Below are positions 52,900 through 63,754 of a DNA stretch of 64,000 bases, piece by piece. The stretch comes from Phytophthora quininea (taxonomy: Eukaryota > Oomycota > Peronosporomycetes > Peronosporales > Peronosporaceae), in the NCBI GenBank assembly GCA_011947345.1, contig JAAVTG010000550.1:1-64000 (forward strand). Direction: 5' to 3'. Positions within the stretch are counted from its first letter, which is position 1, and every line of letters starts with the position of its first letter. The notes beneath the pieces are model-generated. The model did no database searches. It was not told where the DNA came from and saw nothing but the letters and a program-made list of their open reading frames with translations. Made by a program: the position numbers and the translations under genes.

Positions 52900-53494
52900 A
52901 CTGATTGACGGCGCTGCGGGCGGATCGAGGAATACCGATGGGCTACGACGTGGCCAAAGAGCTCGTGTTTTTGGCTGATACAAGGAGATGGCAGCCGAAG
53001 AAGAGAGTCAAGTGGGTGGGGAGCAGGCAACCTGGGACTATATTTTAATTTTGTTGGTTGACGACAAAGCAGTGTGGCGTGCCGAACGAGGGCAAACGGA
53101 AACAGCAAATACACGTGCACGAACACTGCAGTTGAGACGTCTCGTGCCATTGCTGGCAGGTAGCTAGCTAGCTAGTGACTCATTCCTCACATTGACACCG
53201 CTCTCCGCTGCCGAGGTGTTAAGCTAAACGACTCGGCAGCGGAAGAGGACAGCGACTCTCGTGGCGTTCTCTATCCTGTCCTGTTGCAGCCGGACGTGAT
53301 GGTGCAAAAGCAGACGTGGCGGCCTTTGGGCCTCGAGCATGACGTCGCGCTTCGCAAACGGCTTACGCGACATACAAAGATCAAGGCTAATACCCTCTAT
53401 TCGGAGTGGTACAGTATTTGCGAAATCAGAACCGCAATTCTTCGCCATTCTGCAAGTCGGCAAGTCGCGCCTACGTCGCGTTCTCTTCGGGCTC
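52900..53494. other. Spacer between the bZIP and PX-PDZ genes
   Basis: No gene recognised. A short (GCTA)n tract occurs near 53,160-53,176. Confidence 0.45.
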
Positions 53495-56400
53495 ATGGAG
53501 GCGGCGGCTGTGGAGAGCATCTCCAAGGCGCTGGGCCTGCCCCGGCCCTTCCTGAACGAGACCAACCGCGCGTTCTCGCAGCTCGAGAGCTGGCAGCAGC
53601 TGACGGCGCTGCTGGCCACGCAGCCAATCACCATCAAGCCGCTCGGCTACTATCGCACACCCGACAGCGTCGACATGTGCGTCACATGGACGTCGCCACT
53701 AAAATTAGGCTCTTCGGGATACTAACGTCGTGTGTCTCCTGTACGCAGTTATGTGTTCGAGTGCTCGATGAGCGAGAGCCGATATAGCTGGAAGATCTAC
53801 CGACGGTACCGACAGTTCCAAAGTACATTGCGCACTCGTCCGAACTGCTGGCCAGTCGCTCGGTGCGCGTGCCGAGGCTGTCCCAAGCTTATTTGAAGAT
53901 CTTCCACGCGCAGCACTGCAAAGACCGACTGGTGGAGCTGCACAAGTGGCTGGAAGGAGTGGCGGAGAACACGCAGAGTTACTGCCACACATTGCAACAG
54001 AAACAAGAGAAGCAGGAACAGGAGAAACTGCTAGCTCTCCAGCAACAACGTAGAGCTCAATTGGAAGCTCAAGCTCAGGTTAAAAACACCAAAAAGCAGC
54101 AGAAAAGTATCAATGCTGCTCCGTCAGAGAGAAGGGAAGTATTCCATCAGAGAGGAGGGAAGTATCATAACGACGACTGCTCCGTCACGCAGAAGAAGCA
54201 GTACCAGCTCAAGACTCGTGGAACTACAGGAGACCCGGCGCTTTATGTTCTACGAACCGACAAGGCCGAAGCACTGCCCATTGTGATGCTCGGCTGCTTT
54301 TTGTTTGCAGGCGCCAACTGTCCATTCCCTCACGTGTTTAAAGGCATGCCAAGCTTTGCCTTAGCTCTGGAGGAGCTGAATGTGCAGGTGACTGAAGCTA
54401 CGCCGGCTGCTTACGTGTCGAAATTGAGGAACTCAATGCCAACGAAGGTGGGACTGGGACTGAGACTAACTCCGAGTCATGAACAAGACGGACAGTTTTT
54501 GGGAGCCACGGTGGGAGGGTTTTGAGAGACCAACAGGAGCTGGACCCAGCACTCGCAGATGTCCCTGTGGGCGCGAAACTGGTGCGAGTGAACGGCATTG
54601 ACGTGAGTGATTCGCCATTTGATCAGGTATTGACACAGCTACGCAGTGTGGGGCTCCCGTTGCGATTGAGATTTCTATACAACCCCAATCTACATCGTCA
54701 GAGACAAAATATGCTTCCTCCACGAAGCAGCAGTGATGCTTCGTCGGACGCTGAGTCAGTTAGTAGTAGACAGCGATTGGCTTCGAACATGAGTGGAGGA
54801 AGTAGTAGTGGGAACTCGATGGTTGGAGGAATTGAACCTGGGAAAGAACTGGGACATCGCAGCTACAGCGTGGACGCGAGACGTTCATCAGGACTGTTTG
54901 GGTCTGTATTCGGAGACTTATTCGGAGCTCCCAGTGGGTCTGAAGCGAGCGCAATTTCTGGTGCTCCTAGCAGGATTCAAAGTGGAGGCAACAAACAACG
55001 TGGCGAGACTGCTGATGTCGCGCTGGGAGGAGCCCACACGATGCTAAATGGTGCCCCGTTTTATTTTCGTGGGACGATGTTAATGGAGACTCTCGCGACC
55101 TCATTTCGCGAGGCTTCTTCTCGTATTTAGCACCGTTACTATTGCACGAACTGCGTCAAAAGTGTCGCCTCCAAAAGAAAGCGCATTCCTTCTTGCCTGA
55201 GCACGATCTGAGCGACGACAGCGAGGACGATGATAACCAGAACGCCGAGGATATTAAAGCCATTATGGCGTGTAAAGCACAAGGTGTCTGGAGTACACCT
55301 ACTGGCCCTATGGGACTATCGTTTGGGGCCTGCAAAATCTGCGATGTCGAAGCAGCAATGCTGGAGATTCCTCCCGCCTTCTTTTCGAGCCGAATCGAGC
55401 ACCGTGGCAGTGAGAAACGTCTGCGAAAGGGCTTTGTACTGGTTTCTATCAACAACGAAAGCACGTTTGGCGTCCCGTTCGCTGTTGTCATTAAGCGACT
55501 GCGAAAAGCTTCTCGCCCTACCAGTTTGTGTTTCCGGTGGTATCATGACTACAGTCCGTTCCTAGAGACGGAGCTGGCTGAGCAACATGCTAGCGGCAAC
55601 GTCCAGCCATCCAGTTTGATCAAGAAGCACGCCAATTCTTCAAAGGCGTTTGAGAACAGCCTCGATTACCTGTCTGAAGCGCAAACAGATTTGAGTAACA
55701 CTCTACAGCTAGCATTGATGGAAAACGCGTCCATTCGCGATGAAATTGGCGTCCTACAGGACGCACATCGTGAGTTGCGCCTTGCCCAAGAGCGCGCAGC
55801 CGATCGTGAGGTGATTCTGCAGCAGAAGATTGAACAAAGCGATGTAGTGATAGCGAAACTGAAGGACGAACTCGCTGCACAGCGCGAGGAGGTCGAGAAA
55901 TCGCGTCTACACGCCCAGGAGATGGAAGCCCAGTTGGCTACCGATAAGAAAGAGTATCAAGTTATGCTAGAGAAAGCGCAGGAGAGCGCCAAAGCGCGGC
56001 TCGCAGAGCACGAAGAGAGACTTGTAAAGGAGTCGAACCGCTCCATTGAGAACGCCAACATGTTGGCCGAGCGTCGCACGCACAAACTGCTGGAAGTTGC
56101 TGCTAGCGAGAGCCAACGTCTGCATGAGGAATACCTGCAGAAGCTTGCAGAAGAGCACTCGGAAGAGGTAGAAAGTCTCATGCAGCAAGTAGCTGTGTGG
56201 CGCCATCAGGTCGAAGTGCTGACCGAGGCCGAGAAACGTAACTACGCTGCGCTAGTCAGCAACGGCATGAACCCGTACCAGGACTACCAACGATCGCGCT
56301 TTGGCTACTCGAGTACTGATTCGCCCTTTGCGGATCTTAAGAATACAAACAGCAACGACATCCAAGGCCAGCGACGAAAGCCTGCCAACGTGCAGAGCTC

Positions 56401-56575
56401 GGCGGCCGCTGCTGCAGCCACAGCTGCCAAGTGGCGAGATGGCGTCAGCAGCCCCGAGGAGGACAGCGACGACCACAAGAACCACGGCTTCAGCGCTACA
56501 TCGGAGCAGTCGTCGCAGTCCAACAACGGCACGTTCTGGGACCGCATGGTGTCGCTCTTGGCCACCACCGACTAG
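53495..56575 (+). CDS. PX-PDZ-PDZ-coiled-coil scaffold protein
   Basis: ATG at 53495 (MEAAAVESISKALGL). A 72-nt intron (53677-53748, with an ACTAAC branch-like site) splits the PX domain, whose core is YVFECSMSESRYSWKIYRRY with RQFQ and the AYLKIFHAQHC segment. A Gln-rich helix follows. PDZ 1 has VGLGLRLTPS and AKLVRVNGIDVSDSPFDQV. A Ser/Gly-rich linker leads to PDZ 2 (PMGLSFGACKI, FVLVSINNESTFGVPF). Then a coiled coil of about 250 residues precedes a disordered tail. Frame breaks lie at runs 53820-53822, 54520-54523 and 55071-55073, each closed by one base. It probably tethers cargo or signalling proteins to phosphoinositide membranes, inferred from domains. Total about 1,000 residues. Confidence 0.85.
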
Positions 56576-56828
56576 AACTGTCGCCACTGCATCGAAGGAC
56601 ACCGCATCAAAGCGTGTGCAAATGAACGTCAGTAGAGTTATAAATTCAGAATGCAATTCGTCCTCGTCCACTTAAGTTTGTTTTGAAAGACGATCGGTGG
56701 CGATGTCGTCCAAGACGAAAGTGCAGCGTTGGCATCGTGACCTTGTGGACCAGCTTAAGCAAGCATTTAAGCCAGTTTTTCACACAGATAAATCTTACCA
56801 AATAACAGGTATCAGATCCAACAAGATC

Positions 56829-57658
56829 ATGGTAGCCATCCCGACCAAGACGCTGCCTAGCGGCGCGCAGATCCCCGTCATCGGCCTGGGCGCCTACATG
56901 GCTGGCGACGTCTCCAACACCTACAACATCGTGCTCTCGGCGCTGAAGCTCGGCTATCGTCATATCGACACGGCGCAGCTGTACCACAACGAGGCCGAAG
57001 TCGGTCGCGCCGTACGCGACTCCGGTCTCCCCGTGAAGAAATCTTCATAACTAGTAAACTGTTCCTCACCAATTGGGGCTACCACAACGCCCTCGCCGCT
57101 ACAAAGGCCAGCAACGAGAAGATTGGGCTGGGCTACATCGACCTCTTCTTGCTACACGCTCCAGGAGACACCACTACGCGAGCAGAGACGTGGAAAGCGC
57201 TGGAGGAGCTCCATGACCAAGGTGTTCTCAAAGACATTGGCGTGTCCAACTTCAGCGGCGCCCACATCGACAAGCTCATGAAGACAGCCAGAATCAAGCC
57301 AGCCGTGAACCAAATTGAAGTGCATCCGTGGCTTACGAGACCCGAGACGGTGCAGTACTGCAAGGAAAACGACATCATCGTAGAGGCCTATTCTCCACTG
57401 GTGAAGGGCTTCAAGATGAAGGACAAGACGCTGCTGGAAGTGGCCAACGAAGTGAACGCCTCCCCGGCTCAAGTGTTGGTGGCGTTTTGCTTAGCCAACC
57501 ACATTATTCCACTGCCGAAATCTGCGCACAGCCAGCGTCAACAAGACAATTTAGAGGCGATCGACCTCAAGCTGTCGGCAGCTCAAGTGCAGAAGCTGGC
57601 AGCCCTGGATGAGTACTTTGTCACGGACTGGGACCCGATCCGAGATGAGCAAGTGTGA
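56829..57658 (+). CDS. Aldo-keto reductase
   Basis: Start at the ATG at 56829 (MVAIPTKTLPSGAQIPVIGLG), where family similarity begins; an upstream in-frame ATG at 56697 adds non-conserved residues. The catalytic tetrad is visible: Asp in GYRHIDTAQLY, Tyr in AQLYHNE, Lys in IFITSKLF and His in DLFLLHAPGD. The C-terminal NADPH-binding segment is IIPLPKSAHSQRQQDNL. Length is about 277 residues, normal for the (alpha/beta)8 barrel family. A one-base frame break lies at the AAA run 57039-57041. It reduces carbonyl compounds with NADPH in the cytosol; the substrate is not predictable from sequence. Confidence 0.92.
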
Positions 57659-57909
57659 AAGTGCATATCGTTTTGGACGGGTTTCTCGTTCGAGTCGTCC
57701 AAAAATGCAAAATTGCCCTTTTTCGTTTTTACATATTTTTTCCCGCCAGATAGTCAGTCAGTTCTGTCTCTCTCTACTGCAGCCTCGAGGACGAGCGGCC
57801 AACGGCAGAGCTTTGCTGGTTCACTCGCTGGATTGCCCTCAGAGCGACACTCTCGGTCCGACATCAATCTCCAGCCAAGGAAGTTCGTGTCTAACACCAT
57901 AGCACAGCC

Positions 57910-59435
57910 ATGATCAAGGTGAAATGGGACTCGACCTATAAGCCCGTGAGTGGTGGTGGGGCCGGGACCACCAGCAGCAGCAGCAGCAGTACCACCGCCC
58001 AGACCGGTGGCGAGCGCCCGACCCTCACCGCCCTCATGGACGGCATCGTGCTGGGCAGTGGCAGCACCAGCTCCACCACCAGCAACACCCGTCGTCCGCC
58101 CATGCGCCGATGGGATATGGGCACCATTTCGGAAGACACGATGCCCGCGGTCTTCACTGCCGCTAATGCCGGCTGGTCGAACGACCGCTTCCAACTCACG
58201 GAGTCAGGTGAGGTGATCAACAAACAGTCGAGAAGTCGCATCAACAAACAAGAGATCCGCGAGTTTGGAGAGGAAGTACTGCGAGGTCTGATTGACCATG
58301 TCCACACGAGGATGTTACAGGAGTTGCTGTTTCTGGAGCAAGCCATCCCGCCGCTGGAGTTCGAACGTGGCTCGGTGGAGTCGGGGTTTGACCCCGGAGC
58401 CAGTCAGACGTCCAGTGCAAGCGCCAGCAGCTCGATTCGAAGCTCGTCGTCCAGTATCTGCTCCACCAACGACGGCTTCCGCATGATGGTCGACACGGAC
58501 GAACCGAGATGCATCTTCCACACTAGTAAGAACTTCAGTGTGGCTGAGAAATTGCTCGTGTTTGTGTGCTCGTTTCGAGGGCTCAGTTGTGGCATTTGGA
58601 GCCGCAGTGTCCTGCTCAAAGACGGCGTTCAAGTGGGCTCCATGTTGCCGTATTTCCAGAAAGCTATTGCGGCAGGATACGGCATTTTGGTCATGAACCC
58701 CAACATGAACACGCAGCTGATGGTCACCAGCGACGGCACAGTGGAGAAAATGCCCATCAGAGGATCGAGCAACGCAGACGAACACTGCGATCATGTGTGG
58801 AGGAACTACATCTTCCTTCGGCAGCGCACAAGGTGCACTTTATTGCGTACGGATACGGCGGCGTGTTGGTGACGCAGTTGATTGCAAAGTATCGCTACGA
58901 GTTGAAGAGTCGACTGGGCAATGTAGCGTTTATCGAGAGTTCGCACAAGATCGACCCGGCCTGGAACTCGGGTTTCAAGCGGTTCTTCTCCCAGCACAGT
59001 ATTTCCTGGGCCCGGTCGGACTTCCCTCTCAATACCGAGTTGAGTCGAGATTCCACGGCGTTTGCGTCGAGTGCAGGTCCTGGTGGAGTGACGATGACTA
59101 GTAGCGATGACGCTTTCTCGGCGACGGCTTCGTCGCCATCGTCGAGGTCTCCGAAGAGCCCAAGTGCGTCGCAGCTGACTGGATTTGGCTGTATTTGCCT
59201 GTCTGCAGGTCCATGCGAGGGTGCGAACGAAAGTCCTGCCTACACGACCAAAGAAGTGCTGGATACGGTGTTCCAATTCTTAGCGTCGCCGACTCCGTAT
59301 GAATTCCAGCGCCGCGCAGCTCGTGAACTTCGTGTGAATGCGCTGTTGGACGAGCAACAGCAGGCTCGGTCCAGAGGGGCTGGCGCTGGCGATGGGGACG
59401 GCCCCTCGGGACCACCCTCCGTCACGGCCCCGTAA
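57910..59435 (+). CDS. Arb2-domain protein
   Basis: ATG at 57910 (MIKVKWDSTYKPV). The first roughly 65 residues are Ser/Thr/Gly-rich, followed by a helical region (QEIREFGEEVLRGLIDHVHT). The Arb2 fold starts with LLVFVCSFRGLSCGIWSRSV and ILVMNPNMNTQL and continues after a frame break at about 58,815 (CC run) with KVHFIAYGYGGVLVTQLI and VAFIESSHKID. Arb2 proteins of fungi act with Argonaute/chromatin complexes; animal relatives (FAM172) resemble alpha/beta hydrolases. The usual AHSYGG elbow reads AYGYGG here, so the nucleophile Ser is Gly. The tail is Ser-rich. Its stop (59,433) lies 41 nt inside the kinase frame that follows; see findings. Confidence 0.8.
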
Positions 59436-60588
59436 GAAAACCGTCTACGATGCGGTCGTTGGCAATGGCGGACGGGAACTGAAGCCGCGTGAATATGACT
59501 CGCTTACCATCGACGACTTCGATCTGCTACGCGTTGTTGGGCGTGGTGCCTTCGGGAAAGTGATGCTAGTGCGAAGAAAAGTGCCTCAGCAACAGAAAGG
59601 TGCTCGTCTGTTGAGTCCGCGGACGATGATGGCGATGGGGATGACTCCGCAGCAGATTGCGGTCGCTTCAGGAGGCGAACAAGGCAAAGTGTATGCGATG
59701 AAGGTCATCAAGAAGGCTGCTGTGTTTGCCAAGAACCAGGTGGAGCACACCAAGACTGAGCGACGTATCCTGCAAGGCGTGGATCACCCGTTCATGGTGA
59801 AGCTGCGCTACGCCTTCCAGAACGAGGCCAAGCTCTACTTCGTCATGGACTTCTACAACGGCGGAACGCTGCACTTCCACCTGCGGCGCGCCATGCACTT
59901 TGACGAGATCCGCACGCGCTTCTACGCTGCCCAGCTAGTGCTAGCCATCTCGCACCTGCACACCTACAACATCGTGTACCGAGACCTGAAGCCGGAGAAC
60001 ATTCTGCTGGACGACAAGGGATTCATCGCCTTGACGGACTTTGGGCTCTCGCACGACCACTTCGACAGTAAGGACGGCATGCAGACGTTCTGTGGTACGC
60101 CCGAGTACATTGCGCCCGAGCTGATCCGTCGTGTGCCCTACGGCAAAGCGGTGGACTACTGGTCGCTCGGTGTCCTCATCTTCGAGATGCTGGCGGGTTA
60201 CACGCCGTTCTACCACGCCAACCGCAAGCGCAACTTCCAGAACATCGTCAAACTCCCGCTGCGGTTCCCGTCCGAGTTTTCCGACGATGCTCGATCCCTG
60301 CTGCGTGGTCTGATCTGCCGCAACCCAGCCAAGCGACTCGGCTCCGGTCCGTGCGGCGCCCAAGAGATCATGGACCACCCTTTCTTCAACAGCGTGGACT
60401 GGGAAAAACTGTATAAGCGGGAGGTGCCCGTGCCATTCCGACCGGTGGTCAAGTCGGACGGCGAGGTGAACAATGTGCCCGAGTTCTTCAAGCGGCAAGA
60501 AGTGGTGGACTCGGTGGCGTCGGACGCGCCGATCGGCAAGAGCCACGTCTTCCAGGGCTTCTCGTACACGGACCCATACAACCTCTAG
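59392..60588 (+). CDS. AGC-family protein kinase
   Basis: From the ATG at 59392 (MGTAPRDHPPSRPRKKTVYDA) 398 residues follow. The catalytic domain begins IDDFDLLRVVGRGAFGKVML. The ATP lysine is in VYAMKVIKK, the catalytic loop is VYRDLKPENILLDD, the metal site is LTDFGLSHDH, and the T-loop is MQTFCGTPEYIAPEL. The C-terminal tail has the AGC hydrophobic motif FQGFSYTDP. About 35 residues are inserted between the glycine-rich loop and the lysine (LLSPRTMMAMGMTPQQIAVA), longer than usual. All catalytic residues are present. It resembles PKA/PKB/S6K-type kinases, but the subfamily is not assigned. It overlaps the Arb2 ORF by 44 nt in another frame. Confidence 0.93.
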   Translation: MGTAPRDHPPSRPRKKTVYDAVVGNGGRELKPREYDSLTIDDFDLLRVVGRGAFGKVMLVRRKVPQQQKGARLLSPRTMMAMGMTPQQIAVASGGEQGKVYAMKVIKKAAVFAKNQVEHTKTERRILQGVDHPFMVKLRYAFQNEAKLYFVMDFYNGGTLHFHLRRAMHFDEIRTRFYAAQLVLAISHLHTYNIVYRDLKPENILLDDKGFIALTDFGLSHDHFDSKDGMQTFCGTPEYIAPELIRRVPYGKAVDYWSLGVLIFEMLAGYTPFYHANRKRNFQNIVKLPLRFPSEFSDDARSLLRGLICRNPAKRLGSGPCGAQEIMDHPFFNSVDWEKLYKREVPVPFRPVVKSDGEVNNVPEFFKRQEVVDSVASDAPIGKSHVFQGFSYTDPYNL

Positions 60589-60778
60589 ACAGAGACAGAG
60601 GAAGCTCCGGGCGATGGCAAGTTTTGATGTGCGTGCGTAGCCAGCGAGATGAGAAAGTAATGGGAACGTGAAGTAAGATATATAGCAAGCACGCGCAGCG
60701 TCTTGCCAAATGACAACTGCCGTTTAGTGAGTTGAATGTGTACGAAGCTGAACATGCTGTTGCTACGACTACCACAGC

Positions 60779-61710
60779 CTAATAGTACTTGATCTCGCGG
60801 TCGTTGATAGGTTGGGTCGGACGGTTGTCCGAGGCACCGTTGGTAGCCTCCAACTGGCTGTAGGCTTTCTTCAGTTGGTTGAGTTCGTCCATGGAGATTG
60901 GGATCGGGTTGTTGAGCACCCACCAGTCAACAACTTCACTGCACGGTGGTGTGGTTAAGCTCCCGCTGTAGTTGAACAAGTGGCTCTTGGCCACGAGACC
61001 GTTGAGTAGATCTGCGTAGGTCATGCTTGTCCACAACAACGACATCAGTTGGATAAAACACTTCTGAAACACCTGTAAGAACGCACCCGCTGTCTTGAAG
61101 GTTGAACGACGGGTTCTCAGACACCATGTCGGTCCACATATTTTTGATGAAGGAGTTCTCCCCACGCCGTCTTGAGCGTGTAGCAAGACGCCGGTCACCA
61201 AAATGTTGCCACTTTGGTCCTTGTGAACGAAGTGGACCTCGGCGTCGTAGTGGTGGTCGTCAAGTGTGTGCTCGGACGTCGAGTGCACGTGGAACTGAGC
61301 CAGTCGGTATTGGCGTCCATTGTTATTGATTGACTGGGCGGTGCAGTCTGCAGCGACAAACTAGTTAAGTATCAACCTCATTCTTTCAAGTTTGAAAGTC
61401 ACTTTACCGTCGTCGGGGTGATCTCCCACTTGAACAAGTCATCGAGTTTTCGCAGCGTGTAGTTTTCACAGTTGCCGGTGTAGTTGAGAGGCGCTTGCTG
61501 CATGCCCCAGTCCTTGCGGGATAATTGACTCGCTGGGATGTTGATTGGAGACTGGTGCGATCCTCCGCAACTCGGATAGCCCTGTTCCCACTCTGCAGGT
61601 CCCAATGCGTCCCCGTTCGCGTTCTCCTTGTACGTCCACGCCGGACCGGCCGAAGTCACAGCCATAAGACTGGCACCGATCATCAGTAGACGCGACACAG
61701 GACTCAACAT
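60779..61710 (-). CDS. Secreted alpha-type carbonic anhydrase
   Basis: The ATG at 61710 starts a signal peptide (PVSRLLMIGASLMAVTSAG). Exon 1 (61710-61408) has YPSCGGSHQSPINIPASQL. Intron 1 begins GTAAAG at 61407 and ends at one of two acceptors near 61,348 or 61,334. Exon 2 has the zinc histidines in LAQFHVHSTSEHTLD and AEVHFVHKD, and the family tail SGSLTTPPCSEVVDWWVLNN. Two frame changes (near 61,162 at a C4 run and near 61,095) scramble about 22 residues, then the frame returns. Length about 290 residues, normal for alpha-CA. It interconverts CO2 and bicarbonate, here outside the cell or on its surface. It converges with the kinase gene. Confidence 0.9.
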
Positions 61711-62122
61711 GTTGGCAATCTCCAGACCGCCCTTGCTGGGGAGTGAACCCCAATACCATCGGTGCGAAAGATATCGGATCCACCGCAAACCGTCAAGGAT
61801 CGACGGCTCTTAAGACCTGCAGCCTGACCCGACCTTTATGGAGGTGCTCCAAGCCCAGCCGTCCATTTTGTCGGTTCACGATAGCAAACAAGCGATCAGC
61901 TCAGCAATGCGTTTTGCGCAGTTTTTCCTCGCGGCGACCTCGTCTTCATGTCCTTGCTGATCAATAAGCCCGGTACCAACTATTCCCGTCCAGCTCGTCT
62001 GAATTCCGCGGCGGTGTGTCCCCATCAAAATCCATCAATTTTAGTATCGGATAGTCCCTGAAGCAAACTGCGAGTTTGACTTTCAATTGATGGGATGTGA
62101 CCAAACCCCATTGCTTTTTGTC
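61711..62122. other. Intergenic spacer
   Basis: It lies between divergent carbonic anhydrase and oxygenase-like genes and holds both promoters. No ORF of note. Confidence 0.5.
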
Positions 62123-62141
62123 TTTCATTCTCGAATTTCCC
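62123..62141 (+). promoter_or_regulatory. Oomycete Inr+FPR element
   Basis: TTTCATTCTCGAATTTCCC, a good initiator plus flanking promoter match, 7 nt upstream of the ATG at 62148. Confidence 0.65.
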
Positions 62142-62147
62142 ACCACG

Positions 62148-63707
62148 ATGGACAACAGATTGTACTACAAGCCCTGCGGCGAGAGCTGGAGGAGGAAGAT
62201 AGTGAACTGCAAGGCGAAATTTACGAGGACAACAACAACGACATTATAGAGCATTGACCCTTTGGGGGTCAAGGCACCGCTGCAGACGTGCCAGCTCCTT
62301 CGGGAGCTATGTGTTCGACGATAAGTAAGTTATTGGCTCGTGCAGGCACTCAAGCTGGCGAGTTTAGTTTCGGAGGACAAACAGACACGCTGCCTTCAGT
62401 CCCAGGCATACTCGTCGATGGGGTTAGGCCGATCCCAGTCCCGTTGACGGGGAAGTGGCTCAGAAACTCATTACATCCTGCGAACAATCTCCGTTCGGTC
62501 ACAAACTCGAGACTTTGGTGGATGAAAGCGTGCGCAAGAGCTGGCAGTTGGAATCGAGTCAACTGCAGCTAACAAACCCACTGTGGCACAAAGGAATCGA
62601 GGAGCTGGCCAAGACGATCGCAGAGCGTTTGGGGTACAAGGATATTCCGTTGACGTGCAAGCTTTACAGGCTTCTCGTGCATGGAGAAGGAGGCCATTCG
62701 ACAAGCACAAGGATACTGAGAAGGAGGACGGCATGATCGTCACGCTGTCGGTTCTCAAAGAGTCCTCCTCCCGATGAGTTTGATTCTGAGGAGGAGAGGG
62801 ACGAAGATGATAAGGACAAGGACAAATACTATCCAGCAGCGTTCTATCGGGGAATGTGCCAGCTTCTTGTCGATATTGGAGACCCATTGTTGGTACTTCG
62901 GTGCTTCAGCGAGTTTTGGAGTGACTTTGATCCTGCACTTGATGAAGACGCATTTGTCCAGTCCATGGTCTCTGTCGCTAGCAACGTTGACTGGGATGTC
63001 GTGGGTCAGACGCTTTTGAACTCTCTGGATCGTCTAAAAGATCCAGTTGGAGTGGCATTGCAAGTTGCGGGTGGTTTACAGAGCGGTGCTGTGCACGCTG
63101 TCTTCTTGAAAACTGCGGTCGAGAAAGCGGTGGCGCTAAACGACCACGAGTTGTGCAATTTCAAAAGGATGGAGTTGCTGTGGAAGCGGGCCTTCACCTG
63201 TGGGGACACGAATATTCTCGCGTCGATCGCCAACAGATTCAGTCGGGTTGACCCCAGTCTGCTATTTCCAGTAGTCGAAGCATTTTCGAAATTTTTGTTG
63301 ATCTGGACAAGACAGATGAAAAGTACAAGACCTTAGCTGCGATCGCGATGATGAGAGCCACGTGGCTCGACCGAACCATTCAAGAAATGGATCAACCTTT
63401 TTCATGGGAGATGCCAGAAGGTTGCTTTCCTGAGAACGCCGAGGTTGAAGCATTTCTGCGCGGTCCCGAGGCCTCAACGAAGACAACAGGCACTGGATCG
63501 AAGTCTTCTAAAGACGTTCAGGCGGCACGGAACTATGCAGCTAAGTGGAACCACATGGCTGTCGTCGGTGCTTCGTTTAAGGCTGAGGCTGATGAAAGTG
63601 CCGTCGTGACGATAACGAAGACGCGCGAGTGGTTTGACGCGCAGCAAGAAAAGACGAAAGCTGTCAAGGCCAAGCGCAGCGTCTTGACCGAGAAGTTCGC
63701 CGACTAG
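62148..63707 (+). pseudogene. 2-oxoglutarate/Fe(II) oxygenase-like gene with internal deletion and frameshifts
   Basis: The ATG at 62148 follows a start-site element. Coding pieces in different frames read: an acidic N-terminal helix (ALRRELEEEDSELQGEIYED), KLITSCEQSPFGHKLETLVD, WHKGIEELAKTIAERLGYKD, and the oxygenase segment HGEGGHFDKHKDTEKEDGMI, where HxD would supply two iron ligands of a prolyl-4-hydroxylase-like domain. Directly after this the second half of the double-stranded beta-helix is missing, and an acidic linker (SEEERDEDDKDKDK) leads to the helical C-terminal region (62,854-63,707). Without the distal His and Arg the enzyme cannot be active. The same deletion is in the 37-38 kb copy, so it preceded duplication. 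Further frame breaks occur near 62,240, 62,450, 62,690 and 63,300. Confidence 0.7.
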
Positions 63708-63741
63708 GAACACGAAGAAGGTCGTTCGTAAAAAAAATCGT
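62636..63741 (+). repeat. Right copy of the dispersed inverted duplication
   Basis: Reverse complement of 37,066-38,225. The copies differ by scattered substitutions and small indels, such as the TTTTTG/TTTTTTG difference near 63,298 that breaks the frame only here. Confidence 0.88.
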
Positions 63742-63754
63742 CATTTTATCTTGG

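Noticed and set aside
62325..62350. 21-nt intron (GTAAGT...GTGCAG) in the oxygenase-like gene
   Set aside because: Far shorter than the 58-72 nt introns seen elsewhere; a frame break is more likely.
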